From positions 5,580,001 through 5,644,000 of the forward strand of contig NZ_CP025624.1 of assembly GCF_002874965.1 (NCBI RefSeq): 64,000 bases of DNA. Reading direction: 5' to 3'. Shown here piece by piece: positions 47,610 to 57,500 of the stretch (the stretch's first letter is position 1; each line of letters opens with the position of its first letter). A program made the translations under genes and the position numbers. The notes under the pieces were generated by a model. It was not told where the DNA came from and made no database searches. It saw only the letters and a program-made list of their open reading frames with translations. The stretch comes from Pseudomonas sp. NC02. Its GTDB lineage: Bacteria > Pseudomonadota > Gammaproteobacteria > Pseudomonadales > Pseudomonadaceae.

Positions 47610-48374
47610 ATGACATTGTCGCTGGAAGACATCGCCTGGCACCGTTCGGTGGGGCAGATGATAGACGCCCTGGACCAGCCGAATTTCTGGACGCAACTGG
47701 TCCGGTTGCTGGACCAATATGTGCCGTTCGACAGTTGGGTGGTGTTGCTGTTCAGCAGTGAGCACAAGCCCCTGGTGTTCGCCGAATGCCCCGGCCAGGA
47801 CGGCGAACCCGACCATCTGTTCCAGGATTACCTCAACGGTTTATACCTGCTCGATCCCTTCTACATCGCCAGCCGCGAACACTCGCGCACCGGACTGTTT
47901 CGCCTGGCCGAAGTGGCCCCGGAGCATTTCGAGCTGACCGAGTATTACCAGCGCTACTTCCGGCTGAACGTGGTGGCCGATGAAATCCAGTTCAATTGCC
48001 AGCAACCGGACGGGCGAACCCTGTGCCTGTCCCTGGGCTCCAAACAGCGCTTTGACCCACAGCAGATTGCCCTGCTGTCGCTGATTCAACCGTGGGTACT
48101 GGGCTTGCTGCGCCAGCGCCTGCCCCATGAACTCAACCAGGTGAGCGCTCCGGAGCAGCCGATCCACAACGATGGCTGGGGCGCGCAACTCACCGCGCGG
48201 GAGCTGGATGTGGGCCGTTTGATGCTCAGTGGTTGCTCCAGCAAGGAAATCGCTCGTAAGCTGGAAATCTCTGTTGAAACCGTGAAAGTCCATAAGAAAC
48301 ACATGTACAGCAAGCTAGGGATCAAATCCCAGTCGGAGCTGTTCTCGATTTTTCTGCAGGCGCAAAACGCCTGA
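47610..48374 (+). CDS. LuxR-family transcriptional regulator
   Basis: A 254-residue regulator. The N-terminal 180 residues form a ligand-sensing region that I do not recognise; it has no clear acyl-homoserine-lactone motif and no luxI gene is near. The C-terminal GerE helix-turn-helix spans about 190-250 (LTARELDVGRLMLSGCSSKEIARKLEISVETVKVHKKHMYSKLGI). It is divergent from the nitrilase gene with 93 bases between, and is its likely regulator. A short repeat ACCC-TAT-GGGGGT (47591-47603) lies just before the start and might be an autoregulatory site. Confidence 0.86.
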   Translation: MTLSLEDIAWHRSVGQMIDALDQPNFWTQLVRLLDQYVPFDSWVVLLFSSEHKPLVFAECPGQDGEPDHLFQDYLNGLYLLDPFYIASREHSRTGLFRLAEVAPEHFELTEYYQRYFRLNVVADEIQFNCQQPDGRTLCLSLGSKQRFDPQQIALLSLIQPWVLGLLRQRLPHELNQVSAPEQPIHNDGWGAQLTARELDVGRLMLSGCSSKEIARKLEISVETVKVHKKHMYSKLGIKSQSELFSIFLQAQNA

Positions 48375-48382
48375 TCGAGCCC

Positions 48383-48481
48383 TGTAGGAGCGAGCTTGCT
48401 CGCGAAAAACGTCAATGCACCGCGGTCATCCAGACAACCGCGCTATCGTTAACGACCTTCGCGAGCAAGCTCGCTCCTACA
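48383..48481. repeat. REPIN E
   Basis: TGTAGGAGCGAGCTTGCTCG at the left pairs with CGAGCAAGCTCGCTCCTACA at the right; the loop contains GTTAACGACCTTCGCG, related to the loops of REPINs A and B. It begins eight bases after the LuxR stop. Confidence 0.87.
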
Positions 48482-48504
48482 GGATAAAAACTAAGGAACC
48501 CTGT

Positions 48505-50124
48505 ATGAGCCTGTCCTTGTTAAGCCGTTACGCGTTCTTTGCCGTCTGCGTCATTTTCACCCTCGCCAGCATGCCGTTTATCGAACACGAATGGCTGTGG
48601 CCGATCGCCGTGGTCACCGGCATCCTTAGCCTGATCGGCATTTTCGACCTGCTGCAAAGCCCCCACGCGGTGCGCCGCAACTACCCGATCCTGGGCAATA
48701 TCCGTTACCTGGTGGAAGGCATCCGTCCGGAAATCCGCCAGTACCTGCTGGAATCCGACAGCGACGCCCTGCCCTTCTCCCGGGCCCAGCGCTCGCTGGT
48801 CTATTCCCGCGCCAAGAATGAAAGTGCCGACAAACCCTTCGGCACGCTGATCGACGTGTACCAGTCGGGCTTTGAGTTTATCGGCCACTCCATGCGCCCC
48901 GCGCCGCTGAGCGACCCCAGCGCGTTTCGCGTGATCGTCGGCGGCCCGCAATGCAAGCAGCCCTACTCGGCCTCGGTGTTCAATATCTCGGCCATGAGCT
49001 TCGGTTCGCTGAGCGCCAACGCGATTCGCGCGCTCAACCAGGGGGCCAAGCTCGGCAACTTCGCCCATGACACCGGTGAAGGCAGCATCAGCCCCTATCA
49101 CCGGGAAAACGGCGGCGACCTGACCTGGGAGCTCGGCAGCGGCTACTTCGGCTGCCGCACCAGCGCCGGCCTTTTCGACCCGGAACGCTTCGCCGTGCAG
49201 GCGCAGAACCCGCAAGTGCGGATGATCGAAATCAAGATGAGCCAGGGCGCCAAACCGGGCCACGGCGGGATCCTGCCCAAGCACAAGGTGACCCAGGAAA
49301 TCGCCGACACCCGCGGCATCATGATGGGCGAGGACTGCATCTCGCCGTCGCGCCACAGCGCGTTTTCCACTCCCATCGAAATGATGCACTTCATCGCCCA
49401 GCTGCGTGAACTGTCGGGCGGCAAACCGGTGGGCTTCAAGTTCTGCCTGGGCCACCCGTGGGAATTCATGGGCATCGCCAAGGCCATGCTCGAAACCGGC
49501 ATCCTCCCGGACTTTATCGTGGTGGACGGCAAGGAAGGCGGCACCGGCGCCGCGCCGGTGGAGTTCACCGACCACATCGGCGTGCCGCTGCGTGAAGGCT
49601 TGCTGTTCGTGCACAACACCCTGGTGGGCTTGAACCTGCGGGACAAGATCAAGCTCGGCGCCAGCGGCAAGATCGTCAGCGCGTTCGACATCGCCAGCGT
49701 GCTGGCCATCGGTGCCGACTGGGCCAACTCGGCGCGGGGCTTCATGTTCGCCATCGGCTGTATCCAGTCGCAAAGCTGCCACACCAACAAATGCCCCACC
49801 GGGGTGGCCACCCAGGACCCGTTGCGCCAGCGCGCACTGGTGGTGCCGGACAAGGCCCAGCGCGTGTTCAATTTCCACCGCAACACGTTAAAGGCCCTGG
49901 CAGAAATGCTCGCTGCCGCCGGTCTCGACCACCCTTCACAACTGTCGGCCAAGCACCTGGTGCGGCGCATGTCGGCCACCGAGATCAAGTTGTTTTCGCA
50001 GCTGCATGTGTTCCTGAAACCTGGCGAATTGCTCACCGGCGAAGTGAACGGCGAGTTTTATTCGCGCATGTGGCAGATGGCGCGGGCGGACAGTTTTGAG
50101 CCGAATGAAATCGCCGCGGCCTGA
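48505..50124 (+). CDS. FMN-binding glutamate synthase family protein, membrane-anchored
   Basis: A 539-residue protein with the FMN/TIM-barrel synthase domain of glutamate synthase but no amidotransferase part. Two N-terminal helices (about 8-26 and 32-52) anchor it in the membrane. The synthase domain (about 130-500) includes SAMSFGSLSANAIRALNQGA near 163, GEGSISPYH near 192, the KMSQGAKPGHGG loop near 250 and VVDGKEGGTGAAP near 340, and a cysteine cluster (CIQSQSCHTNKCPTG near 422) that would bind the iron-sulfur centre. Physiological substrate unknown. The start at 48505 follows AAGGA. Confidence 0.85.
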   Translation: MSLSLLSRYAFFAVCVIFTLASMPFIEHEWLWPIAVVTGILSLIGIFDLLQSPHAVRRNYPILGNIRYLVEGIRPEIRQYLLESDSDALPFSRAQRSLVYSRAKNESADKPFGTLIDVYQSGFEFIGHSMRPAPLSDPSAFRVIVGGPQCKQPYSASVFNISAMSFGSLSANAIRALNQGAKLGNFAHDTGEGSISPYHRENGGDLTWELGSGYFGCRTSAGLFDPERFAVQAQNPQVRMIEIKMSQGAKPGHGGILPKHKVTQEIADTRGIMMGEDCISPSRHSAFSTPIEMMHFIAQLRELSGGKPVGFKFCLGHPWEFMGIAKAMLETGILPDFIVVDGKEGGTGAAPVEFTDHIGVPLREGLLFVHNTLVGLNLRDKIKLGASGKIVSAFDIASVLAIGADWANSARGFMFAIGCIQSQSCHTNKCPTGVATQDPLRQRALVVPDKAQRVFNFHRNTLKALAEMLAAAGLDHPSQLSAKHLVRRMSATEIKLFSQLHVFLKPGELLTGEVNGEFYSRMWQMARADSFEPNEIAAA

Positions 50125-50190
50125 GCCCGCACTGAACAACCCCGCTGAACCGGACCACCGAACGGCATCGTTGAAACAAGGAGCCTCACC

Positions 50191-50487
50191 ATGCCGTTAC
50201 TCGACTTCACCGCCCTTGCCGCCCAACTGCCGGACACCTGGAAATCCACCCGCGTGGGCCAGGTCGGCCCGGCGCGGATCAAGGTGCTGCGCATGGATGC
50301 ACAGGCTTATGAAGAAGAAACCCACGACTACAACGAAGGGCTGTTGGTGATCGACGGCCTTTTGCGCCTGTCTATTGGCGAGGAGGCCATCGACGTCGGC
50401 GCCGGTCAGATGTACCTGGTTGAAGCCGGCATCGCCCACGCGGTACTCGCCGGCAGCCAAGGCACGCTGGTGATCATCGACGTTTAA
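50191..50487 (+). CDS. Small cupin-domain protein
   Basis: A 98-residue single-domain cupin. It shows two beta-rich cupin motifs: HDYNEGLLVIDGLLRLSIG near 45 and GQMYLVEAGIAHAV near 72 (with the C-terminal histidine). The first motif has only one histidine with E, so metal binding is uncertain. AAGGAG lies before the start. It follows the FMN protein by 66 bases and may be co-transcribed. Confidence 0.75.
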   Translation: MPLLDFTALAAQLPDTWKSTRVGQVGPARIKVLRMDAQAYEEETHDYNEGLLVIDGLLRLSIGEEAIDVGAGQMYLVEAGIAHAVLAGSQGTLVIIDV

Positions 50488-50630
50488 ACAAAGCGATGAG
50501 ACATTCAGCAAAAAACTCAGCTTTGCAATTGCTTACAAATACCGCCAACCTGCGCCCGCCCGACGTACGGCTCGACTGAAGCCGTCGTCCACTTGTCATT
50601 ACTAAACCCCTTGTTCAAGAGCCCGCTGCC

Positions 50631-51755
50631 ATGTTGAACGGACGCGACCCGCGCATCGATTTTTTTCGGGGCCTGGCGTTGATCTTTATTTTCTGGGATC
50701 ACGTGCCCCACAACCCTCTGGGCCAGATCACCTTGCGCAACTTCGGTTTCAGCGACGCGGCGGAAGTCTTCGTGTTCCTGGCCGGTTATGCGGCCGTGCT
50801 GGCCTACGGCAAGATCCTGCAGCGCGACGGTTATCTGATCGCCTGCGTGAAGATCTGGCGGCGCACCTGGGTGCTGTACGTGGTGCACATCTTCCTGCTG
50901 GCGATGCTGATGGGCATCGTGTTCTTCGCCAACAGCCATGTGGAAACCCGCGACCTCGTTGAAGAGATGGGCCTGACGCACTTCGTCACCCATCCCCAGC
51001 AAGCCCTGGTGGATGAACTGTTGCTGCGCTTCAAACCCAACCTGATGGACCCGTTGCCGCTGTACATCGTGCTGCTGGGTTGCCTGCCGCTGGTGTTGCC
51101 GTTGCTGTTGCGCAAGACCTCGGCGGTGGTGGCTGTTTCGCTGGCGGTGTACTTGCTGGCCCCGCACCTGGGCTGGAACCTGGCGGCGATTGCCGACGGC
51201 GTGTGGTACTTCAACCCGGTGACCTGGCAGTTGCTGTTTGTGCTGGGCGGCGCGGCGGCGATTCATGCCGGGCAACCCCGCCCTGTCGAGACTCGGCGCC
51301 TGTTGCGTCAGCCATTGTTCGTCGCTGCGGCGGTGTATGCGCTGTTGGCGGGGGTTCTCACGCTCTCGTGGCGCTGGCCGGAAATCCACGACGCGCTGAT
51401 GCCGTCGGCGCTCAGTGACCTGCTGTACCCCATCAGCAAGACCGACCTGTCGCCCGTGCGTTTGCTGCATTTTCTGGCCCTGGCCTATGTCACCGCCAAG
51501 CTGTTGCCTGGCCGCGAATGGACGCAGAACTGGTTGGCCCGACAAACCTGCCGTATGGGGCGCTACTCCCTGGAAGTGTTCTGCCTGGGGGTGCTGCTGG
51601 CGCCACTGGCAGACATGATCAATGCGATCACCGGCGATGCCTTCGCCATGCAGATTTTCACCGCACTGGTAGGCGCCGGGTTGATGGCGTTGCTGGGGGC
51701 CTGGCTGGACTTGAACAAGCGGCTCACGCAACCGGCGCGCGTCGCCACCGCCTGA
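50631..51755 (+). CDS. opgC: OpgC-type membrane acyltransferase
   Basis: A polytopic inner-membrane protein, 374 residues with about ten helices, of the OpgC family that succinylates periplasmic glucans. Key features are the N-terminal RDPRIDFFRGLALIFIFWDHVPHNPLG with the conserved arginine and histidine, NFGFSDAAEVFVFLAGYAAVLAYG near 36, and CRMGRYSLEVFCLGVLLAP near 305. No other glucan gene is adjacent. It ends in a strong terminator. Confidence 0.87.
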   Translation: MLNGRDPRIDFFRGLALIFIFWDHVPHNPLGQITLRNFGFSDAAEVFVFLAGYAAVLAYGKILQRDGYLIACVKIWRRTWVLYVVHIFLLAMLMGIVFFANSHVETRDLVEEMGLTHFVTHPQQALVDELLLRFKPNLMDPLPLYIVLLGCLPLVLPLLLRKTSAVVAVSLAVYLLAPHLGWNLAAIADGVWYFNPVTWQLLFVLGGAAAIHAGQPRPVETRRLLRQPLFVAAAVYALLAGVLTLSWRWPEIHDALMPSALSDLLYPISKTDLSPVRLLHFLALAYVTAKLLPGREWTQNWLARQTCRMGRYSLEVFCLGVLLAPLADMINAITGDAFAMQIFTALVGAGLMALLGAWLDLNKRLTQPARVATA

Positions 51756-51760
51756 AAAAC

Positions 51761-51785
51761 AAAAAGCCCCGAAAGGGGCTTTTTG
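51761..51785. terminator. Terminator shared by opgC and the ProY-like permease gene
   Basis: AAAAAGCCCC-GAAA-GGGGCTTTTT, a perfect tetraloop hairpin with A and T runs, between convergent genes. Confidence 0.93.
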
Positions 51786-51800
51786 TTGAGCGCAGGAAAC

Positions 51801-53213
51801 TCAGCTCGCGGTGCGTGCCGCCGCTTGAGTCGGCTGCAACTTGAACACGTAGAACAACACCGTCAGCAGCACCAGGAACACCGGCCCCACGTAGAGCGCC
51901 ACACGGGTGTCCGGGAAGTACGCCATCAGGCCAACCACCAGCACCAGGAACGCCAAGGCCAGGTAGGAGCTGACCGGGTACAGCCACATGCGGTATTTAA
52001 GGCCGTCACGTTCGGCCTGGGTCAGGCTCTTGCGGAACTTGAGCTGGGCCAGGAGGATCATCAGCCAGGTCCAGATCGCGCCGAAGGTAGCGATGGAAGT
52101 GACCCAGACGAAGACTTTTTCCGGGACCATGTAGTTGAGCAGCACGCCCAGCAACAGCACGAAGATCGACAGCAGCAGCGCCTTGCGCGGCACGCCGTTG
52201 CTCGAGGTGGTACCGAACGTGGCCGGGGCCTGGCCGTTCTGTGCCAGGCTGTAGAGCATCCGCCCGGTGCTGAAGATACCGCCGTTGCACGACGACAACG
52301 CTGCGGTGATCACCACGAAGTTGATGATGCCGGCGGCGGTCTTGATACCCAGGCGCTCGAAGGTCATCACGAACGGGCTGCCCTGGGTGCCGATTTCGTT
52401 CCACGGGTAGATCGACAGGATCACGAACAACGCACCGACGTAGAACAGCAGGATGCGCCAGAACACCGAGCCGATGGCACTCGGGATGGTCTTCTGCGGG
52501 TTCTTCGCTTCACCGGCGGTGAGGCCGATCATCTCTACGCCCAGGTAGGCGAACATCACCATCTGCAGGGACATCAACACACCCTGCACGCCATTGGGCA
52601 TAAAGCCGCCGTGGGTCCACAGGTTGGAAATGCCCAGGGCGACGCCATCGTTGCCAAAGCCGAACGCGATGATGCCGACGCCGCCGATCACCATGGCGAT
52701 GATGGTGACGATCTTGATCAGTGCGAACCAGAACTCGAACTCACCGAAGGCCTTGACCGCGATCAGGTTGATGGTGCCCATGCTGATCAGTGCTGCCAGG
52801 GCCCAGATCCAGCGGGGTGTATCGGGGAACCACACGCCCATGTACACGGCGACGGCCGTGATTTCTGCCACGCAGGTCACCAGCCACAGGAACCAATAGT
52901 TCCAGCCGGTGAGAAAGCCCGCCAGCGGGCCGAGGTAATCCTGGGCGTAGCGGCTGAACGAACCGGCCACCGGGTTGTGCACGGCCATCTCGCCGAGGGC
53001 GCGCATGATCACCAGGATCGCCAGGCCGCCGATGATGTACGACAGCATGATCGCCGGGCCGGCCATTTCAATGGCCTTGGCCGAGCCTAGGAACAGGCCG
53101 ACGCCGATGCATGCACCGAGGGCCATCAGGCGAATATGCCGTTCGCCGAGTTCGCGTTTCAGCGGACCGCCCTGAGCGGTCTCGCCGTGGGGCAGATGAT
53201 TGCCAGCTGGCAT
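51801..53213 (-). CDS. AAT-family amino acid permease, ProY-like
   Basis: An inner-membrane amino acid:proton symporter, 470 residues, 12 helices. It aligns in wording with E. coli ProY: RHIRLMALGACIGVGLFLGSA near 25, GGLAILVIMRALGEMAVHNP near 62, GPLAGFLTGWNYWF near 95, VKAFGEFEFWFALIK near 155 and YPWNEIGTQGSPFV near 295. Such permeases take up proline, histidine or aromatic amino acids; specificity is open. Its 5' region to 53580 shows no recognisable leader element. Confidence 0.85.
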   Translation of the reverse strand: MPAGNHLPHGETAQGGPLKRELGERHIRLMALGACIGVGLFLGSAKAIEMAGPAIMLSYIIGGLAILVIMRALGEMAVHNPVAGSFSRYAQDYLGPLAGFLTGWNYWFLWLVTCVAEITAVAVYMGVWFPDTPRWIWALAALISMGTINLIAVKAFGEFEFWFALIKIVTIIAMVIGGVGIIAFGFGNDGVALGISNLWTHGGFMPNGVQGVLMSLQMVMFAYLGVEMIGLTAGEAKNPQKTIPSAIGSVFWRILLFYVGALFVILSIYPWNEIGTQGSPFVMTFERLGIKTAAGIINFVVITAALSSCNGGIFSTGRMLYSLAQNGQAPATFGTTSSNGVPRKALLLSIFVLLLGVLLNYMVPEKVFVWVTSIATFGAIWTWLMILLAQLKFRKSLTQAERDGLKYRMWLYPVSSYLALAFLVLVVGLMAYFPDTRVALYVGPVFLVLLTVLFYVFKLQPTQAAARTAS

Positions 53214-53889
53214 AGGGATACAACCTCGTCTTGTTATTGGATATGAACCACCGAGTCCGGGGCGTCATGGCGGGTCTGCCATGGCGTACCGTTGCCGGAT
53301 CACCTTTTGGGTAAAACGGTCTGGCCGGGCCAGATCAGCGGGGGTGCAGTATAAAAAGCTAAACCCAGGGGTTTTCACTCTATAAACGGCAAGATTCAGC
53401 GGGAACTCTCGGTAAAGGCGCCTTTTGCGGAGGAGCATCACCTGGTTAGCGTAGGAATCATCGCCACCAAACGGCGGCGAGTATTGCACGGTAATGGTGC
53501 AGCGTCATGCCCCTACCTTTGGCGGGTTTACGGGTGGGGGAGGCTCTAGCTCGACGGTTTGGGGTTATGTGGCGGGGTTATCTGTGACGAGCGGGCTTGT
53601 CTGTGGCGAGGGGGCTTGTCTGTGGCGAGGGGGCTTGTCTGTGGCGAGGGGGCTTGTCCCCCGTTGGGCTGCGTAGCAGCCCCAAAACCTGCCATAAGTT
53701 CTATCCGGAAAAATGCGGTGTCTTTACTGGGGCTGCTGCGCAGCCCAACGGGGGACAAGCCCCCTCGCCACGGACAAGCCCGCTCGCCACAAATCTACCT
53801 TCGAGAAACACGCCGACACTGAACTGCAAGAGAGCACTCCACAGCAGCTGCTAACGTCAATTGACTACTTCCCCTCAAGGAGCAAAGGA
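53214..53889. other. Intergenic region between the permease and the RAYT gene
   Basis: 676 bases. The left 370 hold the minus-strand permease promoter, perhaps with a -10 TATACT around 53350, and no credible gene. The right part is REP DNA (53583-53791), then about 100 bases leading to the RAYT start with AAGGAGCAAAGG as ribosome site. Confidence 0.6.
53583..53791. repeat. REPIN F with four head-to-tail REP units
   Basis: Left side: four contiguous 19-base units at 53583, 53602, 53621 and 53640. The first reads TGTGACGAGCGGGCTTGTC and the other three TGTGGCGAGGGGGCTTGTC. Right side: two inverted units, GACAAGCCCCCTCGCCAC (53754-53771) and GACAAGCCCGCTCGCCACA (53773-53791). The outer right unit has the GCCCGCTC variant matching the outer left unit (GAGCGGGC), so one REP pair is nested inside an older pair. 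Confidence 0.9.
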
Positions 53890-54348
53890 ATGCTTCATCA
53901 ACCCAACTCTCATCTGTTACGCCGTGGTCGACATTCAGAATCTGGCCGTCCTTATCTGATTACCGCCGTGGTTCACAACCGGCAACCCCTGTTCAAAGAC
54001 TTCCATTTGGGAAGACTACTGGTAGCAGAATTCAGGAAGACCCATGAATTGGGAATGGTCGACTCTCTGGCATGGGTCGTCATGCCTGATCACTTTCATT
54101 GGCTATTTGAGCTGCAAGGCACAACGTTGTCGCAGGCTGTGGGACGTACCAAATCCCGCAGCACCCTCACCATTAATCGCGCACGCGGCAGCAAAGAACG
54201 ATTCTGGCAACTTGGCTACCATGACCGAGCAGTGCGTAGCGATGAAGACCTTCGCAAAATTGCCCGCTACATCATCGCCAATCCTCTGCGAGCGGGCCTG
54301 GTCGAACATATTGGTGACTACCCACTATGGGACGCAGCCTGGCTCTGA
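53890..54348 (+). CDS. REP-associated tyrosine transposase (RAYT)
   Basis: A single-copy-type Y1 HUH endonuclease related to IS200/IS605 transposases that cleaves REP hairpins as single strands. The 152-residue protein carries the HUH motif His68-Phe-His70 in VVMPDHFHWLF and the likely catalytic Tyr127 in ARYIIANPLRAGLV, placed as in the E. coli REP transposase. LGRLLVAEF and the basic RTKSRST stretch are also RAYT features. The start is the ATG at 53890 behind AAAGG. REPINs lie on both sides in inverted orientation. Confidence 0.92.
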   Translation: MLHQPNSHLLRRGRHSESGRPYLITAVVHNRQPLFKDFHLGRLLVAEFRKTHELGMVDSLAWVVMPDHFHWLFELQGTTLSQAVGRTKSRSTLTINRARGSKERFWQLGYHDRAVRSDEDLRKIARYIIANPLRAGLVEHIGDYPLWDAAWL

Positions 54349-54357
54349 TTTTTCCTG

Positions 54358-54508
54358 TGTGGAGAGGGCTTGTCTGTGGCGAGGGGGCTTGCCCCCCGTT
54401 GGGCTGCGCAGCAGCCCCAGTAAACACACCGCATTTCTTCAGGAAGATCTTCATGGCAGGTTTTGGGGCTGCTGCGCAGCCCAACGGGGGACAAGCCCCC
54501 TCGCCACA
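54358..54508. repeat. REPIN G, inverted copy of REPIN F
   Basis: Left units TGTGGAGAGGGCTTGTC (54358-54374) and TGTGGCGAGGGGGCTTGCC (54375-54393); right unit GACAAGCCCCCTCGCCACA (54490-54508). The loop reads like the reverse complement of the REPIN F loop (GCCCCAGTAAACACACCGCATTT against AAATGCGGTGTCTTTACTGGGGC), so the two flank the RAYT gene as an inverted pair. Confidence 0.9.
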
Positions 54509-54586
54509 AACAGCATCACACTCACAAATCCCCCCCACTCGCCCACCACCGTCTAAGCTTCAACCAAGTCCGATCAATCTACGTAA

Positions 54587-57500
54587 ATGGATCAATCGAC
54601 TATGGGCGCTTTATGGCAAAACGCTTCGACCAAGGCTGCGGTATCCACCGATAGCCCGGATGAACAGCCGTTGCCACAAAGCCCTCCTCCCCGCCGACGG
54701 TTGTGGTGGCGGCTGTTCTGGCTGGTGCTGCTGATTGCGCTGATCGCCCTGGGCTTTGCCGCCCTGCGGGAAATGCGCACTTCAAGGTTGCAGGCCAAGA
54801 CCTTCTCCGACATTGCCTCAACCCTCACCTACCAAATGCATTCGGGCCCCAGCGATGCGCGGGTTTACCCTGGCGCCGGGCCCTTTGACAAGCGCCTGGG
54901 CTACAGCGCCCTCGGCGAGTTCCTGCCGCGCTTGATCAAGCGTGACTACCTGATCCAGGCTCAAGCGCGCTTCTCCCCCGACCTGATGGCCTACGCCCAG
55001 CGCGGCCTGTTCGTGCCCTACCCGGAAAAGATCCAGGCCGGCCTGACCATCACCGATTGCCGCGCCGCGCCGCTGTATCAGTTCACGTATCCACAACAGT
55101 TCTACCCAAGCTTTGCGGCGATCCCGCCGGTGGTGGTCAGCAGCCTGCTGTTTATCGAAGACCGCGACCTGCTGGACCCGAAAAACCCGCAACTCAACCC
55201 GGCCGTGGATTGGCCGCGCTTTGCCAAGGCCGCCTGGTCCCAGGTGGCGAAGCTCTTGCACCTGCCCGGCCAGACGGCAGGCGGCAGTACCCTGGCCACG
55301 CAGCTGGAAAAATACCGCCACTCGCCCGACGGCCTGACCCTGTCCGGCGGCGAGAAAATCCGCCAGATGATTTCTGCCAGCGTGCGCGCGTATCAGGACG
55401 GCCCGCAAACCCTTGCCGCTCGCCAGGACATCGTGCGCGACTACCTCAACAGCGTGCCCCTGTCGGCGGTACCCGGCCATGGCGAAGTGCACGGCATGGC
55501 CGAAGGCTTGCGCGTGTGGTACGGCGCCGACTTCAACCAGACAAACGCGCTGCTCATCGGCACCGACCCCAAACAGCTGTCGCAAAAGGGTCTGGCGTTG
55601 CGCGAGGTGCTGTCGCTGATGATCGCCCAGCGTCGCCCGTCTCACTATCTGTCCAAGGGCCACAAGGAACTGGCGGACCTCACCGACAGCCACATCCGCC
55701 TGCTCGCACAAAACAACGTGATCGACCCGGCGCTGGCCAGCGCAGCCCTCGCCAGCAAAGTCACCTACCGTGACTGGCAGCAACAACCGACGATCCAGCC
55801 AATCGAAACCAACAAGGGCATCAGCGTCGCCCGCACTCGCCTGGCCGCCCTGCTCAACCAGCCGCTGTACGACCTCGACCGACTCGATCTCTCTGCCACG
55901 AGCACCTTGCAAGCCGACCTGCAAAGCCAGGCCAGCACGTACCTCAAGCAACTCGCCGACCCCACTTTCGCCGCGCAGATCGGCCTGCTCGGGCCCACGC
56001 TGCTGACGCCCGCCAGCACCGCTCAGGTTCGCTACAGTTTCAACCTCTACGAGATGACACCCGACGGTGCCCGCGTGCGCGTGCAAACCGACAGCACCGA
56101 CCAGCCATTCGACATCAACGAAGGCAGCAAGCTGGAACTGGGTTCAACCGCCAAGCTGCGGGTGATGACCACCTACCTGCAAATCGTCAGCGAGCTGCAC
56201 GACAAATACGGCGCGATGCCGGCTGCCCAGTTGCGCAAGATTCCGGTGGACGACCAGGACCGCATCACCCGCTGGGCCCTCGATTACCTGATCCAGAACA
56301 GCGACCGCAACCTGCCGGCCATGCTCGACGCCGCCCTCAATCGCCAATACTCGGCCAACACCGGCGAAGGCTTTTTCACCGGCGGCGGCATGCACCACTT
56401 CCACAACTTCCGCAGCCAGGACAACGGCCGCAATCCCACCTTGATCGAGGCCCTGCGCGAGTCCATCAACCTGCCGTTCATTCGCTTGATGCGCGACCTG
56501 GTGCGCTACACCACCTACCAGGGCCCGAACAACAGCGCCGAGTTGCTCAAGGACGACAACGACCCGCGCCGCCAGGAATACCTGGCCCAGTTTGCCGACC
56601 GCGAGGGCACTACGTTCCTGCTCAAGTTCTGGAAAAAGTACCGCAACAAAGATACCCAGGCGCGCCTCGATACTTTCCTCGATGGCATGCACCCCACCGC
56701 CATCCGCCTGGCCGCCGTACACCGCTACCTGCTGCCCAACGCCAGCCAGGCGAGTTTCAACAGCTTCGTCCGCTCGCACTTGAGCAGCGTCAAAAGCCCT
56801 GAAAAACTCACCGACGAGCGCCTCGAAAAGCTCTACCAGAATTACGGCCCCGGCGCCTACGACCTGCCTGACCAAGGCTATATCGCCAAGGTTCACCCGC
56901 TGGATCTGTGGCTGATGGGCTACCTGCTGAACAACCCCGACGCCACCTTCACCCAGGCCACCGCCGCCAGTGAACACGAGCGCCAGGAGGTTTACAGCTG
57001 GCTGTTCAAGAGCCGCCACAAGAGTGCCCGCGACAGCCGCATCCGCACCATGCTGGAGATCGAAGCGTTCCTCGATATTCACCAGCGCTGGCAAAAAGTC
57101 GGCTACCCCTTCGACCATCTGGTGCCGTCGCTTGCCACGGCCATCGGCAGCTCCGGCGACCGCCCGGCGGCCCTGGCGGAACTGGTGGGGATCATCCTCA
57201 ACGATGGCGTGCGCCAGCCCACCCTGCGTATCGACAGCCTGCGCTTTGCCGCCGACACCCCGTACGAAACCCGCTTGGTCAACGACCCCAATCGCGGCAA
57301 GCGCGTGATGCCTTCCGAGGTGGCCACGGCACTCAAGGGGGCGCTGTCCCAGGTGGTGGACGCGGGCACTGCACGGCGCGTGTCCGGCAGTTTCAAACTG
57401 GCGGACGGTACGCCTTTGGCCATGGGTGGCAAGACCGGTACCGGCGACAACCGGATCGAAGCCATCGGCGCCGGCGGGCGGATTCTCAGCTCCAAGGCGA

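Noticed and set aside
47610..48374. The LuxR protein as an acyl-homoserine-lactone receptor
   Set aside because: The N-terminal region lacks a recognisable autoinducer-binding signature and no luxI-type gene is in the window.
53265..53489. A 74-codon minus-strand frame upstream of the ProY-like permease, a possible leader peptide or small protein
   Set aside because: No ribosome site and no similarity to known leaders; it covers the presumed permease promoter region.
53583..53658. Tandem 19-base repeats as a CRISPR array
   Set aside because: The units are directly adjacent with no spacers, are REP sequences, and no cas gene is near.
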